From the NCBI GenBank assembly GCA_050288085.1, contig JBNKDD010000028.1, positions 1 to 32,654 on the forward strand: a stretch of DNA of 32,654 bases. Reading direction: 5' to 3'. The notes beneath the pieces are model-generated. The model searched no databases and was not told where the DNA came from. It was given only the letters and a program-made list of their open reading frames with translations. Made by a program: the position numbers and the translations under genes. The stretch comes from JBNKDD01 sp050288085. GTDB lineage: Bacteria > Chloroflexota > Anaerolineae > Aggregatilineales > UBA3940. Below, piece after piece: positions 1 through 7,888 of this stretch. The first letter of the stretch is position 1. The number at the start of each line of letters is the position of its first letter.

Positions 1-77
1 CTTGCAAGGGGGGCAAAATCTCGGTGAACACGCTTGTGCGTGAGCGACGCGCCCAAAAGTTGCGCAATGGGGTGCTA
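1..77. repeat. Possible partial copy of the cloverleaf-like intergenic repeat
   Basis: The first bases (CTTGCAAGGGGGGCA) match the central palindrome and following GGGGGGCA of the repeat at 1711-1790 in the same orientation. After an interior with its own hairpin (CACGC/GCGTG near 29-42) the segment ends in GGGGTGCTA, comparable to the GGGGGTA that closes the complete copy. It is cut by the window edge and reaches the murE stop codon. The interior differs strongly from the other copies, so membership of the family is only suggestive. Confidence 0.35.
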
Positions 78-1619
78 CCCGGCTGTAGGTAAAGTCAGGA
101 GGGGCTGACCTTTCAGGGCGGCGCGCATCGCTTCGCGGTCGTCCCAGGGATATTCAACTGTCCCGAAGCACATACTCTGCTCGTGTCCCTTCCCACAGGC
201 GATCACCACGTCGCCGCTTTGGGCTAACTGCGTGGCGAAGTGAAGCGCTTCCCCGCGATCCGCGATCCTCCAGAACGTTTCTCCCTCGACTTTTCCGGCT
301 TCGGTGCAGGCTGCCGCGCTGATCGCCATGATTTCCTCTAAGGATTCGGTGCGCGGGTCTTCGGCGGTGATCACCACGAGGTCGGCTAACTCTCCGGCAA
401 TGGTTCCCATCATGGCACGCTTCTCAGGGTCACGCAGCCCGGCGCTGCCGAAGATAGCGATCACCCGGCCTCCGGTCATCAGACGGGCGGCTTCGAGTGC
501 CCGGCGGAGCGCATTGGGTGTATGGGCGAAATCGACCAGCGCGAGGAAATCCTGCCCCTCATCGATCCGTTCCAACCGGCCTGGAATCGCTTTAACGGCT
601 TCGATGCCTGCCTTGATGGATTCATTTGGAATGTTTAATCCATAGGCGGCTGATACTGCCGCCAATATATTGCTGACGTTGAAGGTTCCTACCAGCGCTG
701 CCTGAAGTTCCAGCGATTCCCGATCCGGGAATTGAAGCATGATGCGGGTCGAGTCGGGGGCGTAGGTGGTATCGACTGCGAGTACGTCGCCGGGAAATTC
801 TGAGCCGATGGCGTAGCGCAGATGGCGGTCGGCGGGGATATCGAGCAGATAACCGGCACTGGGCGTGTCGTTCAGGTTGATCACCGCCAGCTTGGGGATA
901 CCCGGTTTGCGGGTGGATTGCATCAGGTCGCGGAACAGCATTGCTTTGGCGTCGCGATAATTCTCCCAGGTTTTGTGGAAGTCGAGGTGCTCGTGCTGGA
1001 TGTTGGTGATCACGGCCAGGTCGAAATCACAGGCGGCGACTCGATGCTGCGCCCAGCCATGCGAGGTAGTTTCCATCACACAGTGGGTCAGCCCGGCCTC
1101 AACCATCCGCTTGAGGTAGCCCTGTACTTCGGGGGAGGGGGGCGTGGTGACGTGTAAACCGGTCGCGACCGACTCGTCGCCGATCTCGGCGTTGATGGTG
1201 CTGATCATGCCTGCCCTGATTCCCGCTGCCTTGAGGATGCTGTACAGCAGGGTGGCGGTGGTGGTTTTGCCATCCGTGCCGGTGATGCCGATCATGACCA
1301 GCTTTTGGGCTGGGAAGTCGTGATAAGCGGCGCTCAGGTAGGCGAGGGCTAATCCCCCGTCGGCTACCTGGATATAGGGGATCGAACAGGCAACCTGATC
1401 CGGTGATCGCTCCCCGACGATGGCGGCGGCTCCCCGGTCGATGGCGGCCTGGATGTAATGATGCCCATCAACCGAGCCACCCTTCCGCGCCAGGAAAATC
1501 CCGCCCGGCTCAACCTGTCGACTGTCTTCTACGACGGGGGCGGTGATTTCGGGATCGGTGGAAGCGTTGGTTTGCTTCAGAATATTCGGGACATTTTGTA
1601 GAATTTCTGAGAGTTTCAT
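75..1619 (-). CDS. murE: UDP-N-acetylmuramyl-tripeptide synthetase (MurE)
   Basis: This cytoplasmic Mur ligase adds the third amino acid of the peptidoglycan stem peptide to UDP-MurNAc-L-Ala-D-Glu using ATP. Visible family motifs (numbered from the ATG at 1619, 514 aa) are EDSRQVEPGGIFLA near 31-44, the ATP loop GITGTDGKTTT at 111-121, METTSHG at 182-188, HLDFHKTWENYRDAKAMLF at 211-229 with the lysine that is carbamylated in the family (K225), VDFAHTPNALRRAL near 362-375, and GKGHE at 476-480. The position that reads DNPR in meso-diaminopimelate-adding enzymes reads EDPR here (420-423), so the third residue (DAP, Lys or Orn) cannot be assigned. The reading frame extends 12 codons upstream to a TTG at 1655, but that lies against a terminator T-run; the ATG at 1619 gives the usual MurE N-terminus and is preferred. 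It follows the ATP synthase genes on the same strand but is separated from them by a terminator and a repeat. Confidence 0.93.
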   Translation of the reverse strand: MKLSEILQNVPNILKQTNASTDPEITAPVVEDSRQVEPGGIFLARKGGSVDGHHYIQAAIDRGAAAIVGERSPDQVACSIPYIQVADGGLALAYLSAAYHDFPAQKLVMIGITGTDGKTTTATLLYSILKAAGIRAGMISTINAEIGDESVATGLHVTTPPSPEVQGYLKRMVEAGLTHCVMETTSHGWAQHRVAACDFDLAVITNIQHEHLDFHKTWENYRDAKAMLFRDLMQSTRKPGIPKLAVINLNDTPSAGYLLDIPADRHLRYAIGSEFPGDVLAVDTTYAPDSTRIMLQFPDRESLELQAALVGTFNVSNILAAVSAAYGLNIPNESIKAGIEAVKAIPGRLERIDEGQDFLALVDFAHTPNALRRALEAARLMTGGRVIAIFGSAGLRDPEKRAMMGTIAGELADLVVITAEDPRTESLEEIMAISAAACTEAGKVEGETFWRIADRGEALHFATQLAQSGDVVIACGKGHEQSMCFGTVEYPWDDREAMRAALKGQPLLTLPTAG

Positions 1620-1652
1620 CGGCGCAACTTTATCGCTTCCGGCTTCAAACAG

Positions 1653-1680
1653 CAAAAACCCCCGGCATTAATCCAGGGGT
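1653..1680 (-). terminator. Rho-independent terminator after the F0 operon
   Basis: Read on the minus strand, ACCCCTGG and CCGGGGGT pair (one G-U) around the loop ATTAATG and run directly into TTTTT. It lies downstream of the b/delta gene and upstream of murE, so it would end the ATP synthase transcript. It also argues against the TTG start of murE that overlaps its T-run. Confidence 0.7.
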
Positions 1681-1710
1681 ATCAAAGATAACCAAGATTG
1701 AACTCATGTA

Positions 1711-1790
1711 GTTTACCCCCCATCGCGCTCCCCGCGATTCGCTCCCCTTGCAAGGGGGGCAGATACCGCTTCAGCGGTAGCAGGGGGTAT
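1711..1790. repeat. Cloverleaf-like intergenic repeat, copy A
   Basis: The outer arms TACCCCC (1714-1720) and GGGGGTA (1783-1789) are complementary. Between them lie three small hairpins: ATCGC/GCGAT (1722-1738), the palindrome CCCCTTGCAAGGGG (1744-1757) and ACCGCT/AGCGGT (1765-1778). The reverse complement of 12336-12437 has the same order of elements and shared blocks (ACCCCCCATCGC, CCGCGATTCG, GGGGGCAGA). The element sits in the gap between the b/delta gene and murE. Confidence 0.7.
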
Positions 1791-1800
1791 GATATTTTGG

Positions 1801-2511
1801 CTACGAGAGCGTTGTCCGCATCGTTTCCAGTTGATAGGCAAAGCTGCCATCGACCTGCTGTCCGGCGGCTCGCACCACCACACCGCCCAAAATGCTGGGG
1901 TCGGTTTCGAAGGTGATGTCTTCTGTGCCGAGCTGCTTCTTGAAGTCCTTCATCTCGGCCTGGGTGAGTGGCACAGCGGTGATAACGGTCAGCGTGTTAC
2001 CCAACCCTTTGGCCTCTGCCGGAACGTTGGTGAAGAAGTCCTTGACGGCGGCCTTCTGGCGCTTCTCGTCTAAACCTTCACCTAACAGGTGGTTGGCGGC
2101 AGCAATGCTCAAAGAGACGATCTGATCGCGCATGTCGGCCAGCAGATGGTCACGCTCGGCAGCGGCGTCTGCCTGGGCCTGCTCACGGATGCGGCGGGCC
2201 TCTTCCTGCGCATCAGCCTTGTACTGCTCAGCGGCCTCTTCGGCGCGGCGTCGGGCTTCAGCGATGATCCGCTGCGCTTCGGCGCGGGCTTCATCCAGCA
2301 CCTTTTGCTTATCAGATTCCGCGCTGGCAAGAGCTTCTTCGGACTGGCGGGCGTAGTTCAGGCCCTCTGCGATGCGCTCTTTGCGCTCTTGAAGCATATT
2401 CAGCAAGGGTTTATAGACTGTGAGCCGAAGCACGATCAACAGAACGATAAAGTTGATAATCTGGAGTACCAGATATCCTAGGTTGATTCCCAGTGGAGCT
2501 AATCTATCCAA
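1801..2511 (-). CDS. atpF: F0F1 ATP synthase subunit b fused to a delta-like C-terminal domain
   Basis: This is a peripheral-stalk protein that holds F1 to the membrane sector. It has one N-terminal membrane helix (about 8-33), then a long charged Ala/Glu/Arg coiled coil to about residue 155, which is the b-subunit pattern. Residues about 171-236 instead look like the C-terminal domain of subunit delta, with TVITAVPL, an acidic helix, DPSILGGVVVRAAGQQVDGS and a final helix. The six-helix N-terminal domain of delta is not present, so the fusion is shorter than the mycobacterial b-delta protein. The start is the TTG at 2511: AGGAG lies seven bases upstream, whereas the longer TTG start at 2529 would put this Shine-Dalgarno inside the gene. 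It is last in the order AtpI-like, a, c, b. Another delta gene may exist outside the window; the delta assignment rests on motif recognition only. Confidence 0.88.
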   Translation of the reverse strand: MDRLAPLGINLGYLVLQIINFIVLLIVLRLTVYKPLLNMLQERKERIAEGLNYARQSEEALASAESDKQKVLDEARAEAQRIIAEARRRAEEAAEQYKADAQEEARRIREQAQADAAAERDHLLADMRDQIVSLSIAAANHLLGEGLDEKRQKAAVKDFFTNVPAEAKGLGNTLTVITAVPLTQAEMKDFKKQLGTEDITFETDPSILGGVVVRAAGQQVDGSFAYQLETMRTTLS

Positions 2512-2559
2512 GGCTAATCTCCTGGTCAAAGGCTATACTAGCTAAAGCGACCAAATTCA

Positions 2560-2796
2560 TTAGGCAACGAAGAGCAAAATTAGCGCTACGACCAGCGCAT
2601 AAATTGCGACCGACTCGGCAAACACAATCGCCAGGATCATGTTAACCTGAATCAGGGGGGCAGCTTCAGGGTTGCGCCCCATAGACTGCATCGCGCCTAA
2701 GCCGATGACACCAATACCAATCCCAGGCCCGATCATTCCAATCATAGCCAGACCAGCGCCTAGTAATTTGGCAACGGTTCCCAGATCACCTTCCAT
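2560..2796 (-). CDS. atpE: F0F1 ATP synthase subunit c
   Basis: A 78-residue two-helix proteolipid that forms the rotating membrane ring of ATP synthase. The Gly-rich first helix (GPGIGIGVIGLGAM), the polar loop with RNPEA, and the second helix with the ion-binding carboxylate in AIVFAESVAIY are all visible. In sodium-type c subunits a Gln occupies the position after GPGxG; here it is Ile (GPGIGIG). This favours proton rather than sodium coupling, although the Ser after the Glu is retained. GGAGG lies nine bases before the ATG. The length is normal for the family, and the gene lies between subunits a and b as usual. Confidence 0.96.
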   Translation of the reverse strand: MEGDLGTVAKLLGAGLAMIGMIGPGIGIGVIGLGAMQSMGRNPEAAPLIQVNMILAIVFAESVAIYALVVALILLFVA

Positions 2797-2883
2797 TATG
2801 GAATTCCTCCAAGTGTGTATTAAAGTTCTAATCTAAAACTGCTTCTATTCTCGTCTGCACCAATCGAGTGCGAGAAAGTTGTA

Positions 2884-3918
2884 CTAGTGTTGTTCTTCGT
2901 GGGCATGCGGCGTCATAGCAATGCCAGAGAACATCAGGGTCAGCATGGCGAAAACAAAAGCCTGAATTGCGCCAATGAACATCTCAAAGCCGTATAGACC
3001 GGCTGGTAAGATAAAGGGGATCAGCGAACTCATCACAAACAGCAGTACCGCGCCAGCAAAGACATTGCCCAGAAGACGGAAGGACAAAGAGATTATCTTG
3101 ACCGGCTCAAGGATAAGTTCGAGTAACCCCACACCGAAGTCGATGAAACCCATACCTCCACGTTCAAGTGCGGGGGTATTGATAAACTTGGCTACGTAGT
3201 TAATCCCCAATTCCCGGAGACCGAACCATTGGATAACCAGGAAGGAGACAATGGCAAGTCCAACCGTCATGTTAAGGTCGGTTGCTGCCGGGCGAAGGAA
3301 GGGGGTAACAACCCACTTTTCTTCATGATCGCCCGCTTCTGTTTCAGGGTGCGTCGCTTCTTCCCCTTCGAGGGCGGCTTCGGCGCTGTGAGGAACATCG
3401 AGGTAGAAGATACCAGAATCCCCGATCTCCTTACGATCGAAACCTTCGCCTTCATGGGCGTGGTGCATGATACCAATGCTATCCACGCCGGGGATGAATT
3501 CAACCCAGTTGGCAACCAGGATGAAGATGAAGATCGTCGCAACGATGGCGAAAATCTGGCGGGTGAATTTCGAGCCGACTACCTGCTCGGTCAGGTTATA
3601 GAGGGTTTCGACGAACATTTCCAGGACGTTTTGTGTGCCCTCCGGGACCTCGCGCAAGCGGCGAGTACCGAGGATTGCCAGGCCGATGATAATCAAATCG
3701 GCCAGGATGGTTGCCAATAAAGTATTGGTCAAATAGATGTCATTATAGGGGCCTGGAAGATCGATTAGTGGATTTGCTGTGATGTTCTCGGCTGGAAGTT
3801 CAATCACCGGCAGGGTTGCGGGTGGAATACCCAGGACTTGAACCTGAAGCCAGGGCAAGACACCACAGAAAAACGCGGCGAACAGAATGACGCCAATGAG
3901 AATGAGTATGCCCTTCAA
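2884..3918 (-). CDS. atpB: F0F1 ATP synthase subunit a
   Basis: The static proton-channel subunit of F0, membrane embedded. The key arginine is R281 in SLSFRLLGNVFAG, followed by the typical last helices (FVFAMLTLMFSGIA). VPEGTQNVLEMFVE at 91-104 is also a family signature. At 344 residues it is longer than most a subunits, mainly because of a hydrophilic His/Glu-rich insertion at about 145-205 between ANWVEFIPG and the conserved PAATDLNMT segment, plus an unusual HAHEEQH tail. The start codon is TTG with GAGGAG nine bases upstream; it begins three bases after the AtpI-like gene, so the two are translationally close. Confidence 0.95.
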   Translation of the reverse strand: MKGILILIGVILFAAFFCGVLPWLQVQVLGIPPATLPVIELPAENITANPLIDLPGPYNDIYLTNTLLATILADLIIIGLAILGTRRLREVPEGTQNVLEMFVETLYNLTEQVVGSKFTRQIFAIVATIFIFILVANWVEFIPGVDSIGIMHHAHEGEGFDRKEIGDSGIFYLDVPHSAEAALEGEEATHPETEAGDHEEKWVVTPFLRPAATDLNMTVGLAIVSFLVIQWFGLRELGINYVAKFINTPALERGGMGFIDFGVGLLELILEPVKIISLSFRLLGNVFAGAVLLFVMSSLIPFILPAGLYGFEMFIGAIQAFVFAMLTLMFSGIAMTPHAHEEQH

Positions 3919-3921
3919 ATG

Positions 3922-4191
3922 TTATTGCTCCTCGTATTGTTCCGGTTGATGTGTAGCAGCACTACGAGTCCGTTTGACGGCTTGTGTAATTGAGAGGGCT
4001 GCTTGAACCATCAGAATAAGACTGAGAAGGATACTGATCAAGATGCTCACCACGAGCATCACGGGTTTGGTACCCAACAGCCTGTCGATCCACTGGCCTA
4101 AAAAGATTGCAATTGGGATGACAACCAGGGGTACCAAACCGACTATCCACGCAGTGCCGATGGATAAGACTGGCCGCCATCTATCGTCCAT
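3922..4191 (-). CDS. AtpI/AtpZ-like small membrane protein
   Basis: A small protein with two predicted membrane helices (about 10-32 and 44-66) and a charged C-terminal tail (VKRTRSAATHQPEQYEEQ). Its size, helix layout and position as first gene before subunit a match the AtpI/AtpZ group, which in other bacteria assists c-ring assembly or divalent cation handling. Sequence similarity alone would not be enough, so the call leans on context. I use the ATG at 4191 (89 aa, MDDRWRP); an in-frame ATG four codons upstream at 4203 is equally possible because neither has a strong ribosome binding site. Confidence 0.7.
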   Translation of the reverse strand: MDDRWRPVLSIGTAWIVGLVPLVVIPIAIFLGQWIDRLLGTKPVMLVVSILISILLSLILMVQAALSITQAVKRTRSAATHQPEQYEEQ

Positions 4192-4203
4192 ACAATCTCT
4201 CAT

Positions 4204-4475
4204 TTTTTACCGACAAGACGTAGAATGAATGGTATCATAAAACAAACCCCCGATCAACTTTTTTGCCAGATAAATACCTTAAAAATGCGAACAAATATCT
4301 TTTTGTCGTCAAAGACAGGTGCAGAAAGAGCGAGTCTCACTCACCTCCCCCGTTTTACGAGGAAAGTGTGTCGCAGGTGGGGGTGCGTGTTCTTGCACAC
4401 CTCAAGAACAGTGGGCTTGATAAAGCCCACCATCCTTGAGTTTTCTATTTCTTTTCTTTGCTAATCTGGGTATTG
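4204..4475. other. Intergenic region between nuoN and the ATP synthase operon
   Basis: I see no convincing gene. The half nearest the ATP synthase genes is AT rich and should hold their promoter, but I cannot fix -35/-10 boxes. The other half contains a cluster of inverted repeats (4345-4441), described separately. Confidence 0.5.
4400..4455 (+). terminator. Long hairpin with T-rich tail (plus-strand terminator-like)
   Basis: GTGGGCTT and AAGCCCAC form a perfect eight-base stem, enclosed by CTCAAG and CTTGAG, and the plus strand then runs into TTTTCTATTTCTTTTC. The hairpin lies just past the nuoN stop (minus strand), where it could also protect or end that transcript, but the T-rich side belongs to the plus strand. 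An overlapping alternative stem (TGTTCTTG with CAAGAACA) cannot form together with the outer stem. Confidence 0.5.
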
Positions 4476-5975
4476 CTATGGGGTCATCGCGATCAGGTTC
4501 CCGGCGGCGTTGAGTGCCCAGTTCCACCAGGGAGCGGCCAGGGTGCCCATCAACAGCATCCCAATCGATGTGATGAACAGAACGATGGTGTAAGCCCCTG
4601 AAACCGGGATCGGGCGGGTATCGTCGTTAGGATCGACGTACATCACCTTGATCACGGTCAGGTAGTAGTACAGGGCAACGATGGCGTTCAGCACACCGAC
4701 AATCGCCAGCCAGGTATAGCCCGACTTCACAGCGGCTGAGAACAGGAAGAACTTGCCAAAGAACCCGGCCAGCGGAGGCACACCGCTCAATGACAGCAGG
4801 GCCAGCACCATTGCCAGCGCCAGGTAAGGCGAGCGTCGCCCCAGGTTTGCCATGTCGCTGATCTGGTCGGAGCCGGTCACATTGCTGACCAGGATAATGA
4901 CGGTGAATGCCGCGACGTTGGTCAGGACGTACATGAACATGTAGAAGGTCACGGCGGCTGCGCCGAGTTCGGTTTGGGTCAGGGCAACAACGCCCATCAG
5001 AGTATAACCGGCCTGGGCAATCGATGAGTAAGCCAGCATGCGCTTGAGGTTGCCCTGAACCAGTGCCAGCAGGTTGCCAAAGGTCATTGTGATGGCGGAC
5101 ATCGCAGCCAGCAACCCGGTCCAGTAGATGGCGGCTTCAGCAGGCCAGATGGCGCTGAAAACCCGGATCAGGAGGGCGAAGCTGGCAGCTTTACTCGCCG
5201 TGCTAATAAAGGCCGTTACCGGGGTAGGGGCCCCTTCGTAGACGTCCGGTGTCCAGAAGTGGAAGGGAACCGCTGCGATCTTGAAGCCAAATCCGAACAG
5301 CAGGAACAACAGGGCCAGCACCAATCCGAAAGCGCCCTGAGGGCCGCTGGTGAGTAGTTCGCCGAGCGGCTCGGCCAGTTCGAAGATGTTGGTCGTGCCG
5401 GTGTAGCCAAACAGCAGGCTCAGGCCGTACAGGAAAATCCCCGACGTGAACGCGCCAAACAGGTAATACTTGAGGCCCGCCTCGCTGCTGCGATCCGACT
5501 CGCGCAGGAAACCGGCCAGCACATACAGGCAGATCGACGTAGTTTCGAGGGCCAGAAAGACGATGATCAGATCGGCGGCGGCGGTCATCAGCGTCATGCC
5601 GAGGGCAGCTGCGATCACGATGGCGTAGAATTCACCCTGCCGCCCGATGTGCTCCACATCCAGGGAGATCAGGCAGGTCAGGGCGGCGCTCAATAAGATC
5701 ATCGTGCGGAAGATCAAGGATAAGGTGTCATAGCGCACCATCCCGCCCAGCAGTGGACCGGCCAGATCGGGGTTGCCGATCTGGTTGAAGCCGACCAGCA
5801 GGTTAACGATCAGGACGATGATGATGCCGATACCGGCGATAATACCAACCGTGCGGCGGCGGGCCGGTCGTAAAAACAGGTCAATGGTGAGAACCAGCAG
5901 CAGGACGACTACCAGGCCGATCTCGGCCAGAATCGGGATCGCGACTTGTGCTGCGGTTGCGCTTTCAGTGAACAA
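4476..5975 (-). CDS. nuoN: NADH-quinone oxidoreductase subunit N
   Basis: An antiporter-like proton-pumping subunit of the membrane arm of complex I, with about 14 membrane helices in 499 residues. The functional Glu (E144 in FLALETTSICLYVLAG) and Lys (K232 in FGFGFKIAAVPFHFWTPDVY) of the family are present, as is the GAPTPVTAF segment. The start is a TTG directly abutting the stop codon of the upstream nuoM (TAGTTG), with AGGAGG seven bases before it inside the end of nuoM, so the two are translationally coupled. It is the last gene of the cluster. Confidence 0.96.
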   Translation of the reverse strand: MFTESATAAQVAIPILAEIGLVVVLLLVLTIDLFLRPARRRTVGIIAGIGIIIVLIVNLLVGFNQIGNPDLAGPLLGGMVRYDTLSLIFRTMILLSAALTCLISLDVEHIGRQGEFYAIVIAAALGMTLMTAAADLIIVFLALETTSICLYVLAGFLRESDRSSEAGLKYYLFGAFTSGIFLYGLSLLFGYTGTTNIFELAEPLGELLTSGPQGAFGLVLALLFLLFGFGFKIAAVPFHFWTPDVYEGAPTPVTAFISTASKAASFALLIRVFSAIWPAEAAIYWTGLLAAMSAITMTFGNLLALVQGNLKRMLAYSSIAQAGYTLMGVVALTQTELGAAAVTFYMFMYVLTNVAAFTVIILVSNVTGSDQISDMANLGRRSPYLALAMVLALLSLSGVPPLAGFFGKFFLFSAAVKSGYTWLAIVGVLNAIVALYYYLTVIKVMYVDPNDDTRPIPVSGAYTIVLFITSIGMLLMGTLAAPWWNWALNAAGNLIAMTP

Positions 5976-7592
5976 CTATGCACCTCCTAACAGGCGTGCA
6001 ATCGGCTCCATCCCGGCGGCTACCATGTTCTGCATGATTGCAGGGAACACGCCCACCAGGATCAGCCAGGTTGCCAGGATCGCCAGCGCCAGCTTATCGA
6101 GCGCGGTTACATCAGTGATCTCGTCGTGCCATTTGCCTGGTTCAAAGTCGCCGAAGAATACTCGCTGAACAACCCGCAAGACATAAGCCGCGGTGATCAC
6201 GATACCGACTACGGACACCACAGCAATCAGGCCATAATAGCGGGCCACCGTATCGGCAGCCTCCCACAATCCGATAAAGATCGGGAATTCGGCGACAAAA
6301 CCGGAGAAGCCCGGCATACCCATACTCACCAACCCGCCGATAATAAAGGCCAGCGCGACTGTCGGCATTTTCTGCCAGAAGCCTCCCAGCGATGGGATAT
6401 CACGGGTGTGGGCACGGTCGTAGACCATACCGACTGAAGCGAAGAAGAGTGCCGTCATCACGCCATGACTGAACATCTGGAGGCCCGCACCGGTCATGCC
6501 CTGGATGTTCATGGTCGCAATGCCCATGCTGACCAGACCCATGTGCGACACCGACGAGAAGCCGATCACATATTTGAAGTCACGCTGTACCAGCGCGATC
6601 AACGATCCGTAGACCACGTTGATCAGCGTCAGGAACACGATCCAGGGTAGGTGGGTGATCGCGCCTTCCGGCAGCAATACCACCCCGACCCGCAGCGCGG
6701 CGTAAGCGCCCATCTTCATCAGCACGCCTGCGTGGATCATCGAGACGGCGGTTGGTGCGGCGACGTGTCCATCCGGGCTCCAGTTGTGGAAGGGGAAGAC
6801 ACCGGCCAGCACGCCAAAGCCCAGGAAGATGAACGGGAACCACGCTTTCGCGAAGGTCACCACGCCCAACCCAAATGGCAGTGTGGCGTATGGCTGGTCG
6901 AATACCCCGGCATCGCGGGCGTTCATCATATCGACGATGTCGAAGCTGGCTTCCATCCCGGCGTTTTGCATCAGGAAGTACATCGCGATCACGCCGACCA
7001 GGGCGATCACCGATCCAACCAGGATGTACAGCGTCAGCTTCATTGAGGCATATTCACGCGTGACTTTCCATCCCCAGGTGGCGATCAGGATATACATCGG
7101 GAAGATCGCCAGCTCGTAGAAGAAGAACAGCATGAATAAGTCCAGTGCAACGAACACGCCGTACACACCCGCGGTGAGCAGCAGGAAGAAGGCGAAGAAT
7201 TCGCGCGGACGGTCGTTAATGCCCCAGGAGATCAGCACACCGCAGAAAGAAGCCAATCCGGTCAGCAGTACCATCGGGGCGCTGATCCCGTCAACACCCA
7301 GGTGATAGCCGATCCCGATCTGCGGGACCCAGGGCCAGGGGCCGTCTTCAAAGAAGAACGGGCCGACCGCATCAATCCCGTAAGCCTGGTTAACGCCAAT
7401 GAACACGTACAGCGCCAGCGCCACGCTGATGAAGGTCGCCGCCGCTGCAATCGACCGGATACCGGTCCGCAGTACGGCGATCCGCTGTGCGTCTTTTACG
7501 GGGTCCATCTTGCCCTCATCGGGCATCATCAACAGGATGACTGCCGCGACAATGGGCACGAAGGTAATCAATGTCAGAAAAGGAAAACCCAT
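5976..7592 (-). CDS. nuoM: NADH-quinone oxidoreductase subunit M, second paralog
   Basis: A 538-residue antiporter-like subunit of complex I. The pump Glu is present (E160 in FFFYELAIFPMYIL), as are HLGVDGIS, FHNWSPDGHVAAPTAVSM, a Lys in the next helix (K293, GVLMKMGAY) and GFVAEFP. The family lysine that precedes P-x-x-PFH in the broken helix (K245 in the other NuoM here) is replaced by Leu (L262, FGVLAGVFPFHNW). This sequence type is distinct from the upstream NuoM, and it lies immediately before nuoN. Because NuoM paralogs with the SPDGHVAAPT signature are common, I read it as a real paralog rather than a decayed copy. ATG start with GAGGG six bases upstream. Confidence 0.94.
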   Translation of the reverse strand: MGFPFLTLITFVPIVAAVILLMMPDEGKMDPVKDAQRIAVLRTGIRSIAAAATFISVALALYVFIGVNQAYGIDAVGPFFFEDGPWPWVPQIGIGYHLGVDGISAPMVLLTGLASFCGVLISWGINDRPREFFAFFLLLTAGVYGVFVALDLFMLFFFYELAIFPMYILIATWGWKVTREYASMKLTLYILVGSVIALVGVIAMYFLMQNAGMEASFDIVDMMNARDAGVFDQPYATLPFGLGVVTFAKAWFPFIFLGFGVLAGVFPFHNWSPDGHVAAPTAVSMIHAGVLMKMGAYAALRVGVVLLPEGAITHLPWIVFLTLINVVYGSLIALVQRDFKYVIGFSSVSHMGLVSMGIATMNIQGMTGAGLQMFSHGVMTALFFASVGMVYDRAHTRDIPSLGGFWQKMPTVALAFIIGGLVSMGMPGFSGFVAEFPIFIGLWEAADTVARYYGLIAVVSVVGIVITAAYVLRVVQRVFFGDFEPGKWHDEITDVTALDKLALAILATWLILVGVFPAIMQNMVAAGMEPIARLLGGA

Positions 7593-7652
7593 GTTTTACC
7601 CTCTAGTAATTGAATGACCGATTTACCTCGTCAGGTTGTTTGAGGTTCAGCG

Positions 7653-7853
7653 TCAGGTTCCGACTAGTTCATACTCAAATGCACGCGGGTTTTCGACCCG
7701 CTCCGAAGCATCAAGAATCTCGATGCCAACAACATTACCATCTTTATCGTAATCCAGAATAACTCCAGGTCTGTCCTCGTCACTTTCTTCGATAGGGCCT
7801 TGCATCAAGATGATCCGCAGGATATCCACTTCAGGATCATATGTTATCTTCAC
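7653..7853 (-). CDS. DUF2283 family small protein
   Basis: A 66-residue protein beginning KITYDPEVDILRI and containing GVILDYDKDGNVVGIEILDAS, which is the DUF2283 signature; its function is unknown. The start is GTG at 7853 with GGAG five bases upstream. The frame stays open far into the preceding nuoM, but the family begins exactly here. It sits between the two nuoM genes, on the same strand, directly after a TAGGGG palindrome. There is no toxin-like partner next to it. It is most likely a passenger in the operon rather than a respiratory subunit. Confidence 0.82.
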   Translation of the reverse strand: MKITYDPEVDILRIILMQGPIEESDEDRPGVILDYDKDGNVVGIEILDASERVENPRAFEYELVGT

Positions 7854-7888
7854 GGCCTCTCCGATTCGCCTATGGCAAGGACAGCCTA

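Noticed and set aside
1620..1655. Longer murE N-terminus from a TTG start
   Set aside because: It overlaps the T-run of a terminator and adds residues not seen in the family; the ATG at 1619 fits better.
4225..4464. Plus-strand open frame of 79 codons between nuoN and the ATP synthase operon
   Set aside because: It runs through hairpins, has no ribosome binding site and its product resembles no family.
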